64,000 nucleotides of DNA from Haloferax marisrubri (GCF_001469875.2 NZ_LOPW02000022.1:197829-261828); one strand, 5' to 3'; positions 1 through 9,497 are shown, counted from the stretch's first letter. The notes: generated from the letters alone by a model not told the origin. Program-made: numbers and translations.

Positions 1-379
1 TGAGCACCGTCACGCGGGATTTGATGACCTCGAATCGCTCCTGGTCGCGGGCGGTGGCCGTGTAGCGCTCCTCCAGCGCGGGGCGCATGGACTCGACGCT
101 CTCGGAGAGCGACTCGATGACCTCCATCGGCGGCAGGGGCCGAATCGTGGTCGGCACGACGTGGTCGTTGACCTCCACGAAGCCGCGCGATTCCAGTTCC
201 TTGCTCACGCTGTAGACGTAGCGCTTGGAGACGCCCGCCGCGTCGGCGATTTGGCTCGCCTTCGCCTCCCCGAGTTCGAGAAGCGTCAGATACGTGTCGA
301 CGACCTTCTCTGAGAGCCCGAACTGCTCCAGGAGGTCGGCGAGTTCCCGGTCGTCCATGGTCGGACTGTCATCGACCAT
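1..379 (-). CDS. TrmB-family sugar-responsive transcriptional regulator (partial)
   Basis: Only the N-terminal 126 or so codons are inside the window; the 3' part lies left of base 1. The visible part is a winged HTH: LLEQFGLSEKVVDTYLTLLE, then ASQIADAAGVSKRYVYSVSK, then a wing ending RGFVEVNDHVVPT, the usual haloarchaeal TrmB N-terminus. Archaeal TrmB proteins bind sugars through a C-terminal domain and repress or activate sugar uptake and catabolism genes. The ATG at 379 lies 5 bases after the stop of the upstream amylase gene, so the two are probably co-transcribed. An in-frame ATG at 358 is an alternative start. The setting next to amylase, glucoamylase and a maltodextrin-type ABC transporter suggests it regulates these genes (inference). 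Confidence 0.8.
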   Translation of the reverse strand, partial: MVDDSPTMDDRELADLLEQFGLSEKVVDTYLTLLELGEAKASQIADAAGVSKRYVYSVSKELESRGFVEVNDHVVPTTIRPLPPMEVIESLSESVESMRPALEERYTATARDQERFEVIKSRVTVL

Positions 380-384
380 GATAC

Positions 385-2568
385 TTAATGGCTCGAATCG
401 CCGACGGCGCGGAGCACGACCGCGTCGGCGACGGTGACGCGGACGCCCCCATCGCCCGCGGCCGCGCCGCTCGCGCCGACTCGCTCGCCCGTCAGCAGGT
501 CGGTCTCCGCCGTCTCCGCGCCGAGTTCGACGGTCGTCGGCGCTCCAGCGAAGTTCAGGACGACGACGAGCCGGTCGGTGCCGTCGTCGCGGGCGAACGC
601 GACCACGCGGTCGGACTCGACGCCGTCGTCTCCGGCGGGGGCAACGCTGGCAGAGACGGGTTCGACATTGCCGACGCGGAGCGCCTCGTGCGCGTCGCGG
701 AGGCGGGAGAGCCGCCGGTGGAAATCCACGAGGTCGGCGTCGGCGTCGTGCCAGCGCATCGTCCCGCGCTGGGCTTCGACGCCGGTCTCCTGCCCGTAGT
801 ATATCATCGGCGCGCCGGGGAGCGTGAACGTCGCGGCCGCGGCCGCCCGAAGCGCGTCGTCGCCGACTGCGCTCCGGTAGCGCTCCTCGTCGTGGTTCTC
901 GATGTAGCGAAGTTGCACGGCGTCGTCGGGGAAGCCGTGCCAGCGGGCGTCGGCGACGGCGTCGAGGACGGCGGTCGCCGGCTTCTCGCCAGCGCCGACC
1001 TCGCGGAGCGCCCCGTACAGCGTCGTGTCGTAGTGGGCGTCGAACTCGGTTTCGTGGTACGCGGGGTCCCGCGGGATGGTCTCGTCGAGGAGCAGGAACT
1101 CGGGGTCGTCGGCCTTCACCCGCTCGCGGACCTCCTTCCAGAAGCCGTGGGGGACGCCCCACGCCACGTCGCACCGGAAGCCATCGACGACTGTTGCCCA
1201 CTCGGTGACCACGTCGAGCATCCACGACCGGACCGCCGGCGAGTCGTAGTTGAGGTTCGGGATGCGCGTCCAGTTGAAGTAGTGTTCCGCCGCGCCGGGG
1301 CCGCCCCAGTCCACGTCGGATGGGTCCTCGCGCTCTGGAACGCGGGCGTAGTGGTTCTCGTAGCCGGGGACGCCGGTCGAGTGGAACTGGAAGGCCGGGT
1401 GGTCCCGCGACGTGTGGTTGATGACGAGGTCGAAGACGACGCGGATGCCGGCGTCGTGACAGCGGTCGACGAGCGCCTCGAAGTCCTCGCGCGAACCGAG
1501 GTCCGACGCGGTCTCGAAGTAGTCGGTGACGTGGTAGCCGTGGGTCGTGTGGCTCTCCAGTATCGGCGTGAGCCACAGGCAGTCGACGCCGAGGGATTCG
1601 AGGTAGGGGACGCGACGGGCGAGTTCGTCGAACGTCGGGTCGGGCGTCTCGCCGACGAACGACCGGACGAACACCTCGTAGACGGTCGCGTGGTGCGCCC
1701 ACTCGGGCGCGTCGCCGGGTCGCGAGACGGCGAGCCCAGACCCGGGTTCGTCGCCGACGACATCGGGGTCCACGACCAACGTGTCGAGAACCGAGTGCCG
1801 GACGGACGACTCGCCCGACTCACTCGACTCGGTCGTCGTCTGGACCGCGACGGCGTGGACCCGAACCGGCTCCGACGAGTCGAACCCGCGGAGCGTTTCG
1901 ACCGGGACGCGCAGGCTGTCGCCGCCGACCTCGCAGTCGCCCGGTTCGAGCGCGTCGCGGCCGTCGAACAGGAATTCGACGGCGAGCGTCGCCTCCCCGG
2001 CGTCGGGCGCGGGCTCCGCGTCCGCGACGACGACGAGTTCGTCGCTGTTCTCCTGCCCGACTCGCCCGTCGAGTCGAACCCGCGGGCGGCCCGGTCCGGG
2101 GACTTCGACGTCGCCGCGGACTTGCTCCGCGAGGTCGTCGTGCGGGGCGAACCCGAACGGGTGCGTGCCCGGCGGGAGGTCCACGTTGAGGACGTAGTCG
2201 TCGCCGACGCGGCGCGGTCGGTCGCGGCCGACGAGGCGGTCGTTAAACGGGCCGATGACGGACACCTCGTCCGGCGACGCGGGTTCGAGGGCGGCCGCGG
2301 GGACCGCCATCGTCGCCGGGCGGCGGTCGTCGGGGAAGGCGCGAACGGTCTGTTCGTGGCGGCCGTCGGGCGCGTCGAGTTCGAGGCGGTACGTGCCGGG
2401 AACGTCGGGGGAGAGGTGGACGACCGGGCCCGAGCCGACCGTCGCGGCGCTCTCCGCGGGGGCGTCGAGAACGCGCCAGCGGTACGTTGCGTCCCGTTCG
2501 GGGGCTCTCGGAGCGAGTTCGACGGGGCGGCCGACCGTCGTGACTCGCGGCGGACCGGGGTGGTGCAT
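385..2568 (-). CDS. GH13 alpha-amylase family enzyme, cytoplasmic
   Basis: The 727-residue protein carries the GH13 conserved regions: DLVINHTSRDH (region I), DGFRCDVAW (region II, nucleophile Asp), LLDETIPRD (region III, acid/base Glu) and IENHDEERY (region IV), plus MIYYGQETG. About 300 residues precede the barrel and look like an N-terminal beta/carbohydrate-binding region. There is no signal peptide, so it likely acts inside the cell on imported maltodextrins. I chose the ATG at 2568 (MHHPGPP) because upstream in-frame codons overlap the divergent promoter region. It is followed 5 bases later by the TrmB-like gene and is divergent from the glucoamylase gene. Exact specificity (amylase, neopullulanase, cyclomaltodextrinase) cannot be read from motifs. 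Confidence 0.9.
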   Translation of the reverse strand: MHHPGPPRVTTVGRPVELAPRAPERDATYRWRVLDAPAESAATVGSGPVVHLSPDVPGTYRLELDAPDGRHEQTVRAFPDDRRPATMAVPAAALEPASPDEVSVIGPFNDRLVGRDRPRRVGDDYVLNVDLPPGTHPFGFAPHDDLAEQVRGDVEVPGPGRPRVRLDGRVGQENSDELVVVADAEPAPDAGEATLAVEFLFDGRDALEPGDCEVGGDSLRVPVETLRGFDSSEPVRVHAVAVQTTTESSESGESSVRHSVLDTLVVDPDVVGDEPGSGLAVSRPGDAPEWAHHATVYEVFVRSFVGETPDPTFDELARRVPYLESLGVDCLWLTPILESHTTHGYHVTDYFETASDLGSREDFEALVDRCHDAGIRVVFDLVINHTSRDHPAFQFHSTGVPGYENHYARVPEREDPSDVDWGGPGAAEHYFNWTRIPNLNYDSPAVRSWMLDVVTEWATVVDGFRCDVAWGVPHGFWKEVRERVKADDPEFLLLDETIPRDPAYHETEFDAHYDTTLYGALREVGAGEKPATAVLDAVADARWHGFPDDAVQLRYIENHDEERYRSAVGDDALRAAAAATFTLPGAPMIYYGQETGVEAQRGTMRWHDADADLVDFHRRLSRLRDAHEALRVGNVEPVSASVAPAGDDGVESDRVVAFARDDGTDRLVVVLNFAGAPTTVELGAETAETDLLTGERVGASGAAAGDGGVRVTVADAVVLRAVGDSSH

Positions 2569-2672
2569 ACCCCACCTCGGGTGAGCGGGGTCCTTACCGT
2601 TTCGAAACCGCATGAAAGTTTGAAGGAACATTACACCAAGATTATTATCTGCGGGGGTCCCACGACTCAGCA
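2569..2672. promoter_or_regulatory. Divergent promoter region between amylase and glucoamylase genes
   Basis: This is a 104-base AT-richer gap in GC-rich surroundings. On the plus strand ATTATTA at about 2641-2647 sits 26-32 bases before the glucoamylase ATG at 2673, the spacing of a TATA box for a leaderless haloarchaeal transcript. I see no equally clear TATA element for the amylase direction, and no unambiguous TrmB operator. Confidence 0.5.
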
Positions 2673-4682
2673 ATGCAACTACGCGACGCGCTGGCCGACT
2701 ACAAGCGGCACGCAGACCACCCGACGCGGTTCCCGGGCGAGCGACGGACGACGAGCGGCCTGTTTTCGGGGCTCGGTGACCGACTGGTCCACGTCGAGAC
2801 CGACGGCTCGCTCCGCGACTTCGGCTACCCGCTGTCCGGGCTCTGGGGCGTCGAGCGCTCCCGGTTCGGCGTCCGCCCCGTCAACGACGAGGCCGGCGTC
2901 CACTGGTTCGACGAGGGCGCGAGCCAGTCGTACGCGGACGACGGCGCGCTCGTCGTCACCGACCACGAGACGCCCCACGGCGACGTGACGCAGTACGACC
3001 TCGCGGTCGGCGACGGCCACGTCAGCCGGTTCGAGACCGACGCCGACGTGGAACTCGTCGCCTTCGTCCACTTCCAGCCGGACGGCCGCGACACGCTCGT
3101 CGGGCAACTGACCCACGGCGACGCGGTGGAAGCGTACCACGCCGAGGAACACGACTTCCTCGCGTCGTCGCCGGCGTTCGAGCACGTCGAGGGGCGCGTG
3201 CCCGAGGGGTTCGACGAACTGCTCTCCGAGGGCGAGGTCGAACTGCCGCGACCCCGCACCGACGACTGCTACGAGGAGGGCCAACTGAGCGGCGCGGTCG
3301 TCGGGACCGTCCCGTTCGAGTCGGGCGCGGCCGCGGTCGGCAACCTACTCACCGACGACACCGAGACGGGCCGTGAGGACGCGCTCGAACGCGTCCGTGG
3401 CCTCGTCGCCCGCGACCTCGGCGACCTCCGCGAGCGCGCCGCGGGGCAGGTCGAAGGCACGGTGCCCGACCACCGCGAATCGGCCGCGATGCGCGCAGAT
3501 ATCCGCGTGCTCTCGCTGCTTTCGGGGGCGCTCGGCCTCCGCATCGCCGGTCCCGACTTCGACCCTTACTACGCCTACTCCGGCGGCTACGGCTACACGT
3601 GGTTCCGCGACGACGCCGAAATCTCGAAATTCCTCTTCGAGTCCGACGAGCGACTCGACCTCGGCCTCGACGCGTGGCACGAGCGGAGCGCCCGCGCCTA
3701 CTGCCGCACCCAGCGCGAGGACGGCTCGTGGCCCCACCGCGTCTGGCCCTTCGACGGCTCGCTCGCCCCCGGCTGGGCGAACGCCCGCCTCGAATCGGGT
3801 GACGACGCGGACTATCAGGCCGACCAGACGGGGAGCGTCATCGCCTTCCTCGCGGCCTACCACGACCGCTGTGCCGACGACGACCTCCGCGCCGACATCG
3901 AGGAGACGCTCGCGCGCGCCCTCGACAGCCTCGACGACACCCTCGGCGACGACGGCCTCCCCGTGGACTGCCAGAACGCGTGGGAGAACATGACCGGCCG
4001 GTTCAGCCACACCGCGGCGACGTTCCTCGAAGCCTACGCCGCGCTCGCGCTGTCCGACCTCGATTCGGCGCTGACCGACCGGGCCGCGGAGCGCGCCCGC
4101 GAGGTGTACGAAGGTATCGACCACCTCTGGAGCGAGGGCCGCGGCTGTTACGCGCTCCGCGTCGCCGACGGCGAACTCGACGACCGCTACGACTCCGCCG
4201 CGCTCGCGCTCGCGTCGGCCCACCGGACCTACGACCGCCTCGAACCCGTCGACGACGACCGACTGGACCGGCTCGTCCGCCACGTCGAGTCCGTCTTCGA
4301 CGGCCTCTGGCACGACCCCGACGACAGCGAGGTGAAGGGACTCGTCCGCTTCGAGGGCGACGACTGGCGGATGCGCGAGCAGTCCTCGGAGAAGATTTGG
4401 ACCGTCTCGACCGCGTGGGGCGCGAACGCCGGCGTCGAACTCGCCGCCCTGCTGGCCGCCCACGACGACGACGACCGTGCGGGAGCGTTCGCCGACGAGG
4501 GTCGGGAACTCCTCGACCTCGTCCTCCCCGACGGCCCGCTGTGCACCGACGAAGGCTACCTCGCGGAGCAGTTCTTCGACGACGGCACGCCCGACAGCGC
4601 GACGCCGCTCGGCTGGCCGCACGCGCTCCGGCTGGCGACGCTGGCGACGCTCGACGCCGACGACGCCTTCGACGGGGAGTAA
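2673..4682 (+). CDS. GH15 glucoamylase (glucan 1,4-alpha-glucosidase)
   Basis: This 669-residue protein has the architecture of archaeal/bacterial GH15 enzymes. An N-terminal beta-sandwich (FGYPLSGLWGVERSRFGV, QYDLAVGDGHVSRF) is followed by an alpha/alpha barrel with GGYGYTWFRDDAEISKF, QREDGSWPHRVW and NAWENMTGRFSHTAATF. GH15 enzymes release glucose from non-reducing ends of malto-oligosaccharides using two Glu residues; the first is probably the Glu of NAWENM. No signal peptide is visible, so it is probably cytoplasmic and finishes degradation of oligosaccharides cut by the divergent amylase. Starts at ATG 2673. Confidence 0.9.
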   Translation: MQLRDALADYKRHADHPTRFPGERRTTSGLFSGLGDRLVHVETDGSLRDFGYPLSGLWGVERSRFGVRPVNDEAGVHWFDEGASQSYADDGALVVTDHETPHGDVTQYDLAVGDGHVSRFETDADVELVAFVHFQPDGRDTLVGQLTHGDAVEAYHAEEHDFLASSPAFEHVEGRVPEGFDELLSEGEVELPRPRTDDCYEEGQLSGAVVGTVPFESGAAAVGNLLTDDTETGREDALERVRGLVARDLGDLRERAAGQVEGTVPDHRESAAMRADIRVLSLLSGALGLRIAGPDFDPYYAYSGGYGYTWFRDDAEISKFLFESDERLDLGLDAWHERSARAYCRTQREDGSWPHRVWPFDGSLAPGWANARLESGDDADYQADQTGSVIAFLAAYHDRCADDDLRADIEETLARALDSLDDTLGDDGLPVDCQNAWENMTGRFSHTAATFLEAYAALALSDLDSALTDRAAERAREVYEGIDHLWSEGRGCYALRVADGELDDRYDSAALALASAHRTYDRLEPVDDDRLDRLVRHVESVFDGLWHDPDDSEVKGLVRFEGDDWRMREQSSEKIWTVSTAWGANAGVELAALLAAHDDDDRAGAFADEGRELLDLVLPDGPLCTDEGYLAEQFFDDGTPDSATPLGWPHALRLATLATLDADDAFDGE

Positions 4683-4748
4683 GTCGGCGGCGACGCGGCT
4701 GTCGAACAACGAGGGACCGCGAGAAAACAGCGAACTACTTCTTCACGG

Positions 4749-5882
4749 TTACTGCGTCGGGGCCGCCCGCCGCTTGGACTCGCGGTAGAGAAGCGATTCG
4801 CCGGTCCGCGGGTGGAAGACGTGGAGGTCCGACTCGTCGAAGGTGACGCCGACCGTCTCGCCCGTCTCGGGTTCGATGTCCGAGTCGACGCGGGCGATGA
4901 AGTCGGGGCCGATGTCGAGGTGGAGGTAGTTGTCCGAGCCGATGGGTTCGACGACGCCGACGGTCGAATCGACGACGTTCTCGCCTGACGAGGCCGTCAC
5001 CACGTCTTCCGGGCGGACGCCGACGCGGAGGTCGGTCGCGTCGGTGGCCTCACGGAGCGTCGCCGAGAACGACTCCGACAAGCGGTAGGAGAACGCCCCG
5101 TCGCCGACGAGGACGAGGCGGTCGCCCTCGCGTTCGACCGACACGTCGAGGAAGTTCATCGACGGCGAGCCGACGAAGCCGCCGACGAACTCGTTGGCGG
5201 GGTTCTCGTACACGTCCTTCGGGCGGCCGACCTGCTGGAGTTTCCCGTCGTTGAGGATGACGATTTTGTCGCCCATCGTCATCGCCTCCTCCTGGTCGTG
5301 CGTGACGTACAGCGAGGTGATGCCGAGTTCGTTCTGGAGGCGCTGAATCTCGGTCCGCATCGTGGTGCGGAGCTTCGCGTCGAGGTTCGAAAGCGGCTCG
5401 TCGAACAGGAACACGTCGGGTTCGCGGACGATGGCGCGGCCGAGCGCGACGCGCTGTTTCTGCCCGCCGGAAAGCTCGTCGGGCTTGTCGTCGAGGAGGT
5501 CCTCGATGCCCATCATCGCCGCCGTCTCGCGGACGCGCTCGCGGCGCTCGTCCTTCGAGAGGTCGGTGCTCATCCGCAGGCCGAACGCCATGTTCTGCAT
5601 GACGGTCTTGTGCGGGTACAGCGCGTAGTTCTGGAACACCATCGCCACGTCGCGCTTGCGGGCGTGCTGGTCCGTGACGTCCTCGCCGCCGATTCGAATC
5701 GTGCCGCCGGAGGGCGATTCGAGCCCCGCGACCATGCGGAGCGTCGTCGATTTCCCGCACCCCGAGGGACCGACGACGGTGATGAACTCGCCGTCCTCGA
5801 CGTCGAGTGCGAGGTCCTCGACGGCGACGACGCGACCCCGGTCGTACTCCTTGCGAAGCGCTTCGAGCGTGAGACGTGCCAT
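4749..5882 (-). CDS. ABC transporter ATP-binding protein, MalK/UgpC type
   Basis: The 377-residue ATPase has Walker A GPSGCGKSTTLRM, the signature LSGGQKQRVALGRAI, Walker B DVFLFDEPLSNLD and the H-loop YVTHDQEEAMTM. A C-terminal TOBE region (residues about 240-377, with RVGVRPEDV) is typical of the MalK/UgpC/MsmK group that powers CUT1 sugar importers. The ATG at 5882 (MARLTLEAL) is preferred; an ATG at 5909 adds 9 residues. It is divergent from the binding-protein/permease operon at 6107-9419, which lacks its own ATPase, so they surely form one transporter. Confidence 0.92.
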   Translation of the reverse strand: MARLTLEALRKEYDRGRVVAVEDLALDVEDGEFITVVGPSGCGKSTTLRMVAGLESPSGGTIRIGGEDVTDQHARKRDVAMVFQNYALYPHKTVMQNMAFGLRMSTDLSKDERRERVRETAAMMGIEDLLDDKPDELSGGQKQRVALGRAIVREPDVFLFDEPLSNLDAKLRTTMRTEIQRLQNELGITSLYVTHDQEEAMTMGDKIVILNDGKLQQVGRPKDVYENPANEFVGGFVGSPSMNFLDVSVEREGDRLVLVGDGAFSYRLSESFSATLREATDATDLRVGVRPEDVVTASSGENVVDSTVGVVEPIGSDNYLHLDIGPDFIARVDSDIEPETGETVGVTFDESDLHVFHPRTGESLLYRESKRRAAPTQ

Positions 5883-6106
5883 TACGTCCCGTCTGTTCCC
5901 ATCGTCCATAATCGTTTTCCTATTTTCTGAATTTGTGATGCAATAGTTCGTATTGGATTTCAGAATCCTGATTTTGGCATCTACAGCCAATATTTCGGGT
6001 GATTAGGGAATCGTACTGGGGCACCGAATTGGCAATTTTCTCCGCGAATGCGGGCGTCATTCCGAACTATTAAATATATGAACACATAGTTCATCATAGA
6101 TTCGTT
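5883..6106. promoter_or_regulatory. Divergent promoter of the sugar ABC transporter with repeated ATAGTTC elements
   Basis: This AT-rich gap lies between the ATPase and binding-protein genes. TAAATATA at 6071-6078 is a clear TATA box for the plus-strand operon. It is flanked by GAACTAT at 6064-6070 and ATAGTTC at 6086-6092, an inverted pair. The right copy is also part of the dyad TGAACACATAGTTCA (6079-6093), which lies between the TATA box and the start codon, where a repressor would block transcription. A third ATAGTTC occurs at 5943-5949 on the ATPase side. A sugar-responsive regulator such as the nearby TrmB-like protein is the obvious candidate binder (inference). Confidence 0.55.
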
Positions 6107-7405
6107 ATGCCAATGAACCGCCGCACAATCCTGAAGCAACTGGCAGGCACGACGGCCGTCGGCGCACTCGCAGGGTGCGTGGGCGTGTCGGAGACCGATT
6201 CGACGCAGACGCCCGAACAGAGCGGTGCGGAGGGCGACGACGGTGGCGAGGAGACCACCGCGGGAGCGGAGACCGAGTCCGCGGGCCCGAGCGGGACGTT
6301 CACGCTCTGGCACCAGCGCGCGGAAGCCGAGAAGAAGGCGCTCGAAGCCAACGCCGAGACGTTCACCTCGGAGACGGCCCACACGGCGAAGCCCGCCGAA
6401 ATCGCCGACCTCCGGAAGAAGACGACCTCCGCCATCCCGGCCGGACAGGGCGCGGGCATGTTCGACTGGGCCCACGACTGGACCGGCGAGTACTACCAGA
6501 ACGGCTTCCTCTCGGACCAGAGCGACCAACTGGACGTTGACCTCTCGGTCTACACCCGCCCCGCACAGGAGGCGGTCCAGTTCGACGGCGCGACCGTCGC
6601 GCTCCCCTACGCGGCCGAGACCGTCGGCCTCATCTACAACAAGGAGATGGTGGACGAAGCGCCCGAGACCATCGCCGACATGACGGCCATCATGGAGGAG
6701 TACCACGACCCCGAAAACGGGATGTACGGCCTCAGCTACCCGCTGAACGCCTACTTCATGAGCGCGTGGGCTCACGCCTTCGGCGGCTACTACTTCGACG
6801 AGTCGAACGTCGAACTCGGCCTGTCGAACGAGGCGACCCTCGAAGGGTTCCAGTTCATCCTCGACAACTTCGCCCCGTACCAGCCGAAGGACACGGGCTA
6901 CGACCCGCAGGCGGCCGTCTTCCTCGAAGGCAACGCGCCCTTCGCCATCAACGGGCCGTGGTTCCTCGGCGACGTTCGCTCCAACGACATCGACGCCGGC
7001 ATCGCCCGGCTCCCCTCGCCCGAGGGCGACGCCGAGCCCAAGCCGTACACGACGGTCAAGCAGCTCTACTTCACCTCGACGCTGGAGGGCGACGAGGCGA
7101 CGGCGGCCGCGTCCCGCGCGTTCGCCGAGTGGTACACCACGAACACCGACGTGCTCTCGGCGAACGCCGAGGAATTCGGCTACATCCCGGTCCACAAGGA
7201 ACTCGCTTCGAGCAGCGACCTCCCCGAGGCCGTCCAGGGCTTCTCGGAGTCCGTCTCGCTCGGCACCCCCATCCCGACCCACCCGAACATGGGCGACGTG
7301 TGGGGGCCGCTCGAAGACGCCTTCAACAGCGTGAAAAACGGCGACGCGGAGCTCGAACCCGCGTTCACGAAGGCCGAAGAGAACATCCGGTCTAACTGGG
7401 AGTAA
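6107..7405 (+). CDS. Sugar ABC transporter substrate-binding lipoprotein (Tat-exported)
   Basis: The 432-residue protein begins MNRRTILKQLAGT, a twin-arginine motif, followed by a lipobox ending LAGC. It is therefore a Tat-exported lipoprotein anchored outside the cell, usual in haloarchaea. A Thr/Glu/Gly-rich linker (residues about 27-60) precedes a family 1 extracellular solute-binding fold (GTFTLWHQRAEAEKKALE, LPYAAETVGLIYNKEM, FAINGPWFLGDV). The start is ATG 6107 or the second ATG at 6113; both keep the RR motif. It is first in the operon with two permeases, and its likely ligand is maltose/maltodextrin given the adjacent glucosidases. Confidence 0.9.
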   Translation: MPMNRRTILKQLAGTTAVGALAGCVGVSETDSTQTPEQSGAEGDDGGEETTAGAETESAGPSGTFTLWHQRAEAEKKALEANAETFTSETAHTAKPAEIADLRKKTTSAIPAGQGAGMFDWAHDWTGEYYQNGFLSDQSDQLDVDLSVYTRPAQEAVQFDGATVALPYAAETVGLIYNKEMVDEAPETIADMTAIMEEYHDPENGMYGLSYPLNAYFMSAWAHAFGGYYFDESNVELGLSNEATLEGFQFILDNFAPYQPKDTGYDPQAAVFLEGNAPFAINGPWFLGDVRSNDIDAGIARLPSPEGDAEPKPYTTVKQLYFTSTLEGDEATAAASRAFAEWYTTNTDVLSANAEEFGYIPVHKELASSSDLPEAVQGFSESVSLGTPIPTHPNMGDVWGPLEDAFNSVKNGDAELEPAFTKAEENIRSNWE

Positions 7406-7410
7406 GGACG

Positions 7411-8346
7411 ATGAGCGTCGTCGACAGCGCCGTCGAGCGCGTCGCGGACAGCCCGGTGGTGAGCAAGGACGACCTGCCCTTGCTGTTGGTACTGCCGGGG
7501 CTGTTCGTCTTCCTCGCGTTCATGCTGTTTCCCGTCCTGTACCTGGTGTATCTCTCGTTCACCAACGCGGAGCCGGCCACGCTGTTCCAGGGCAAAGAGC
7601 AGTGGGTCGGCCTCGCCAACTACGTGACGGTCCTCTCGGACGGCCAGTTCTGGAACTCGATGGGCGTGACGTGGCTGTTCGTCGCCACGTCCGTCGCGCT
7701 CAAGGTGCTCGTCGGCCTCGGCATCGGGCTCGTGGTGACGGGCGAGCGCGTCCGCGGCAAGCGGTTCATGCGCGCGCTCATCATCATCCCGCTCGGTCTG
7801 CCGGGCATCTTCACCATCACCATCTGGCGTGGTATCTTCAGTTCGGCCGAGTTCGGCCTCGCCAACCAGTTCCTCCGGATGGCCGGCCTCGACTCCATCG
7901 CTTGGCTCTCCGAGCGGTGGATGGCCTTCCTCGCCTACAACGTCACCGAGGCGTGGCTGGCGTACCCGTTCATGGTCATCATCACCGTGAGCGCCCTGCA
8001 GGACGTCTCCGAGGAACTCCACGAGGCGGCGATGATAGACGGCGCGGGCTTCTTCGCCCGCTTCCTGCACGTGACGCTTCCCTCTATCAAGCGCCCCGTG
8101 CTGTTCGCCTCGATTCTCACGGCCGCGGCGTCGTTCCAGCAGTTCCTCATCCCGTACGTGTTCAATCAGGGCGGGCCGTCGCGGACGAACGAACTCCTCA
8201 TCGTCTACGGCTACCGCGAGGCGTTCCGCTTCCAGAAGTACGGTGAGGGCGCGGCCATCATGCTGGTCGCCGTGGCCGTCATCGGCGTCTTCATGATGTT
8301 GAACGTCAAGAAAGGACAGCTCGCCGACGGGGTGGACGACGCATGA
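7411..8346 (+). CDS. Sugar ABC transporter permease, MalF type
   Basis: The 311-residue integral membrane protein has about six hydrophobic segments. The first is LPLLLVLPGLFVFLAFMLF. The EAA loop reads ELHEAAMIDGAGFFARFLHV, the cytoplasmic site that docks the ATPase. It starts 5 bases after the binding-protein gene and overlaps the next permease by 4 bases (ATGA), so the three genes form one operon. It belongs to the MalF-like half of CUT1 importers. Confidence 0.92.
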   Translation: MSVVDSAVERVADSPVVSKDDLPLLLVLPGLFVFLAFMLFPVLYLVYLSFTNAEPATLFQGKEQWVGLANYVTVLSDGQFWNSMGVTWLFVATSVALKVLVGLGIGLVVTGERVRGKRFMRALIIIPLGLPGIFTITIWRGIFSSAEFGLANQFLRMAGLDSIAWLSERWMAFLAYNVTEAWLAYPFMVIITVSALQDVSEELHEAAMIDGAGFFARFLHVTLPSIKRPVLFASILTAAASFQQFLIPYVFNQGGPSRTNELLIVYGYREAFRFQKYGEGAAIMLVAVAVIGVFMMLNVKKGQLADGVDDA

Positions 8347-9419
8347 GCGTCATCTCAGATATCGCGTCCGAACTCGCCGACGACGCTCGGGCCGCCGTGA
8401 TGGCACCCGTCGAGTCGGTCAAGGACGCCAAGTACACCCTCGAAGGCATCCGCGAGGGGCGCGTCAGCCCCGCGACGGTGCTGAAGACCGCCGGCATCAC
8501 TCTCGGTGCCGCGGTCGTCGTCGCGCTCCTGTTGTTCCCGCTGTACTGGGTCGCCGTCGGGGCCTTCTCGGGCACCGGCGCGTCGCTGTACTCGTCGAGC
8601 GGGATTCGGCTGTGGCCGGCCGACCCGACCATCGAACCGTTCCTGTGGGTCATCGGCGACCTCATCGTCCCGAGCTACCGCATCAGCCTCGGCCTCGGCG
8701 GCTACGAGGTGTTCCTCCAGACGCCCGAACTGACGTTCCTCGACGTGTCGCAGTACGGCGTCACGGAGACCTCCGAGTTCAAGCGGTTCTTCGCGAACAG
8801 CCTCACCGTAGCGATTCCGACGGTACTGCTCGCGATGTGCCTCATCGTCCCCAGCGCGTACGCGCTGTCGCGCCGGCAGTTCATCGGCCGCTCGAAGGTG
8901 CTGTACGGCTACGTGCTGTTCACCCAAATCGGCGGCGGGCTGGGCGTCGCGCTCCTCATCGCGCTGTACGCCCTGTTCGTCCAGTTCGGCTTCAACGACA
9001 GCAAACTCGCGCTGTCGGCGTACTACGCCGCCACCGCGGTCCCGTTCAACACGTGGCTCCTCAAGACGTACATGGACGGGATTCCCGTCTCCTACGAGGA
9101 GGCCGCGATGATAGACGGCGCGCCGTCGTGGAAAATCGTCACCGAAATCATCCTGCCGCTGTCGAAGGCGGGGCTGGCGACGGTGTTCATCTTCACCTTC
9201 CTCACCGGATGGACCGAGTTCGTCGTCGCCCAGACGCTACTCTCGACGGACAACTACACCCTGCCCGTCGGGCTGTACTCGCTCGTCGGCCGGTACTCCA
9301 TCCCGTGGGCCCGGTTCTCGGCGTTCGCGCTGACGTTCGCCGCGCCGATTATGCTCATCTACCTGTTCGCACAGCGCTACATCGAAGGTGGCCTGTCGTT
9401 CGGTGGGATGGAAGGCTAA
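8343..9419 (+). CDS. Sugar ABC transporter permease, MalG type
   Basis: The 358-residue integral membrane protein has the second EAA loop of the transporter (YEEAAMIDGAPSWKIVTEI) and a long N-terminal soluble stretch (residues 1-50) before the first membrane segment at about 52-72. It is translationally coupled to the MalF-like gene through a 4-base overlap. It ends the importer operon; a T-rich stretch follows at about 9440-9450. Together with the ATPase at 4749-5882 it forms the complete importer. Confidence 0.92.
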   Translation: MSVISDIASELADDARAAVMAPVESVKDAKYTLEGIREGRVSPATVLKTAGITLGAAVVVALLLFPLYWVAVGAFSGTGASLYSSSGIRLWPADPTIEPFLWVIGDLIVPSYRISLGLGGYEVFLQTPELTFLDVSQYGVTETSEFKRFFANSLTVAIPTVLLAMCLIVPSAYALSRRQFIGRSKVLYGYVLFTQIGGGLGVALLIALYALFVQFGFNDSKLALSAYYAATAVPFNTWLLKTYMDGIPVSYEEAAMIDGAPSWKIVTEIILPLSKAGLATVFIFTFLTGWTEFVVAQTLLSTDNYTLPVGLYSLVGRYSIPWARFSAFALTFAAPIMLIYLFAQRYIEGGLSFGGMEG

Positions 9420-9439
9420 ACGCGGCGACTCACTCGGCT

Positions 9440-9450
9440 CCTTTTTTCAC
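9440..9450 (+). terminator. T-rich transcription end after the transporter operon
   Basis: A run of Ts (CCTTTTTTC) lies about 20 bases after the last permease stop. Archaeal intrinsic termination needs only a T tract, and this one sits in an otherwise GC-rich gap before a convergent gene. Confidence 0.4.
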
Positions 9451-9497
9451 CGGTCGTCGACTCGGCTGGTACCAACGCGTCGTGGGAGCGACCGGTC

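Noticed and set aside
388-2988. Very long open frame antisense to the amylase gene (866 codons)
   Set aside because: High GC content leaves antisense frames open; the translation is Arg/Val/Gly-rich with no domain, while the opposite strand carries all GH13 motifs.
3345-4709. Long minus-strand frame over the glucoamylase gene
   Set aside because: Low-complexity Val/Glu/Arg translation, shadow of the GH15 gene.
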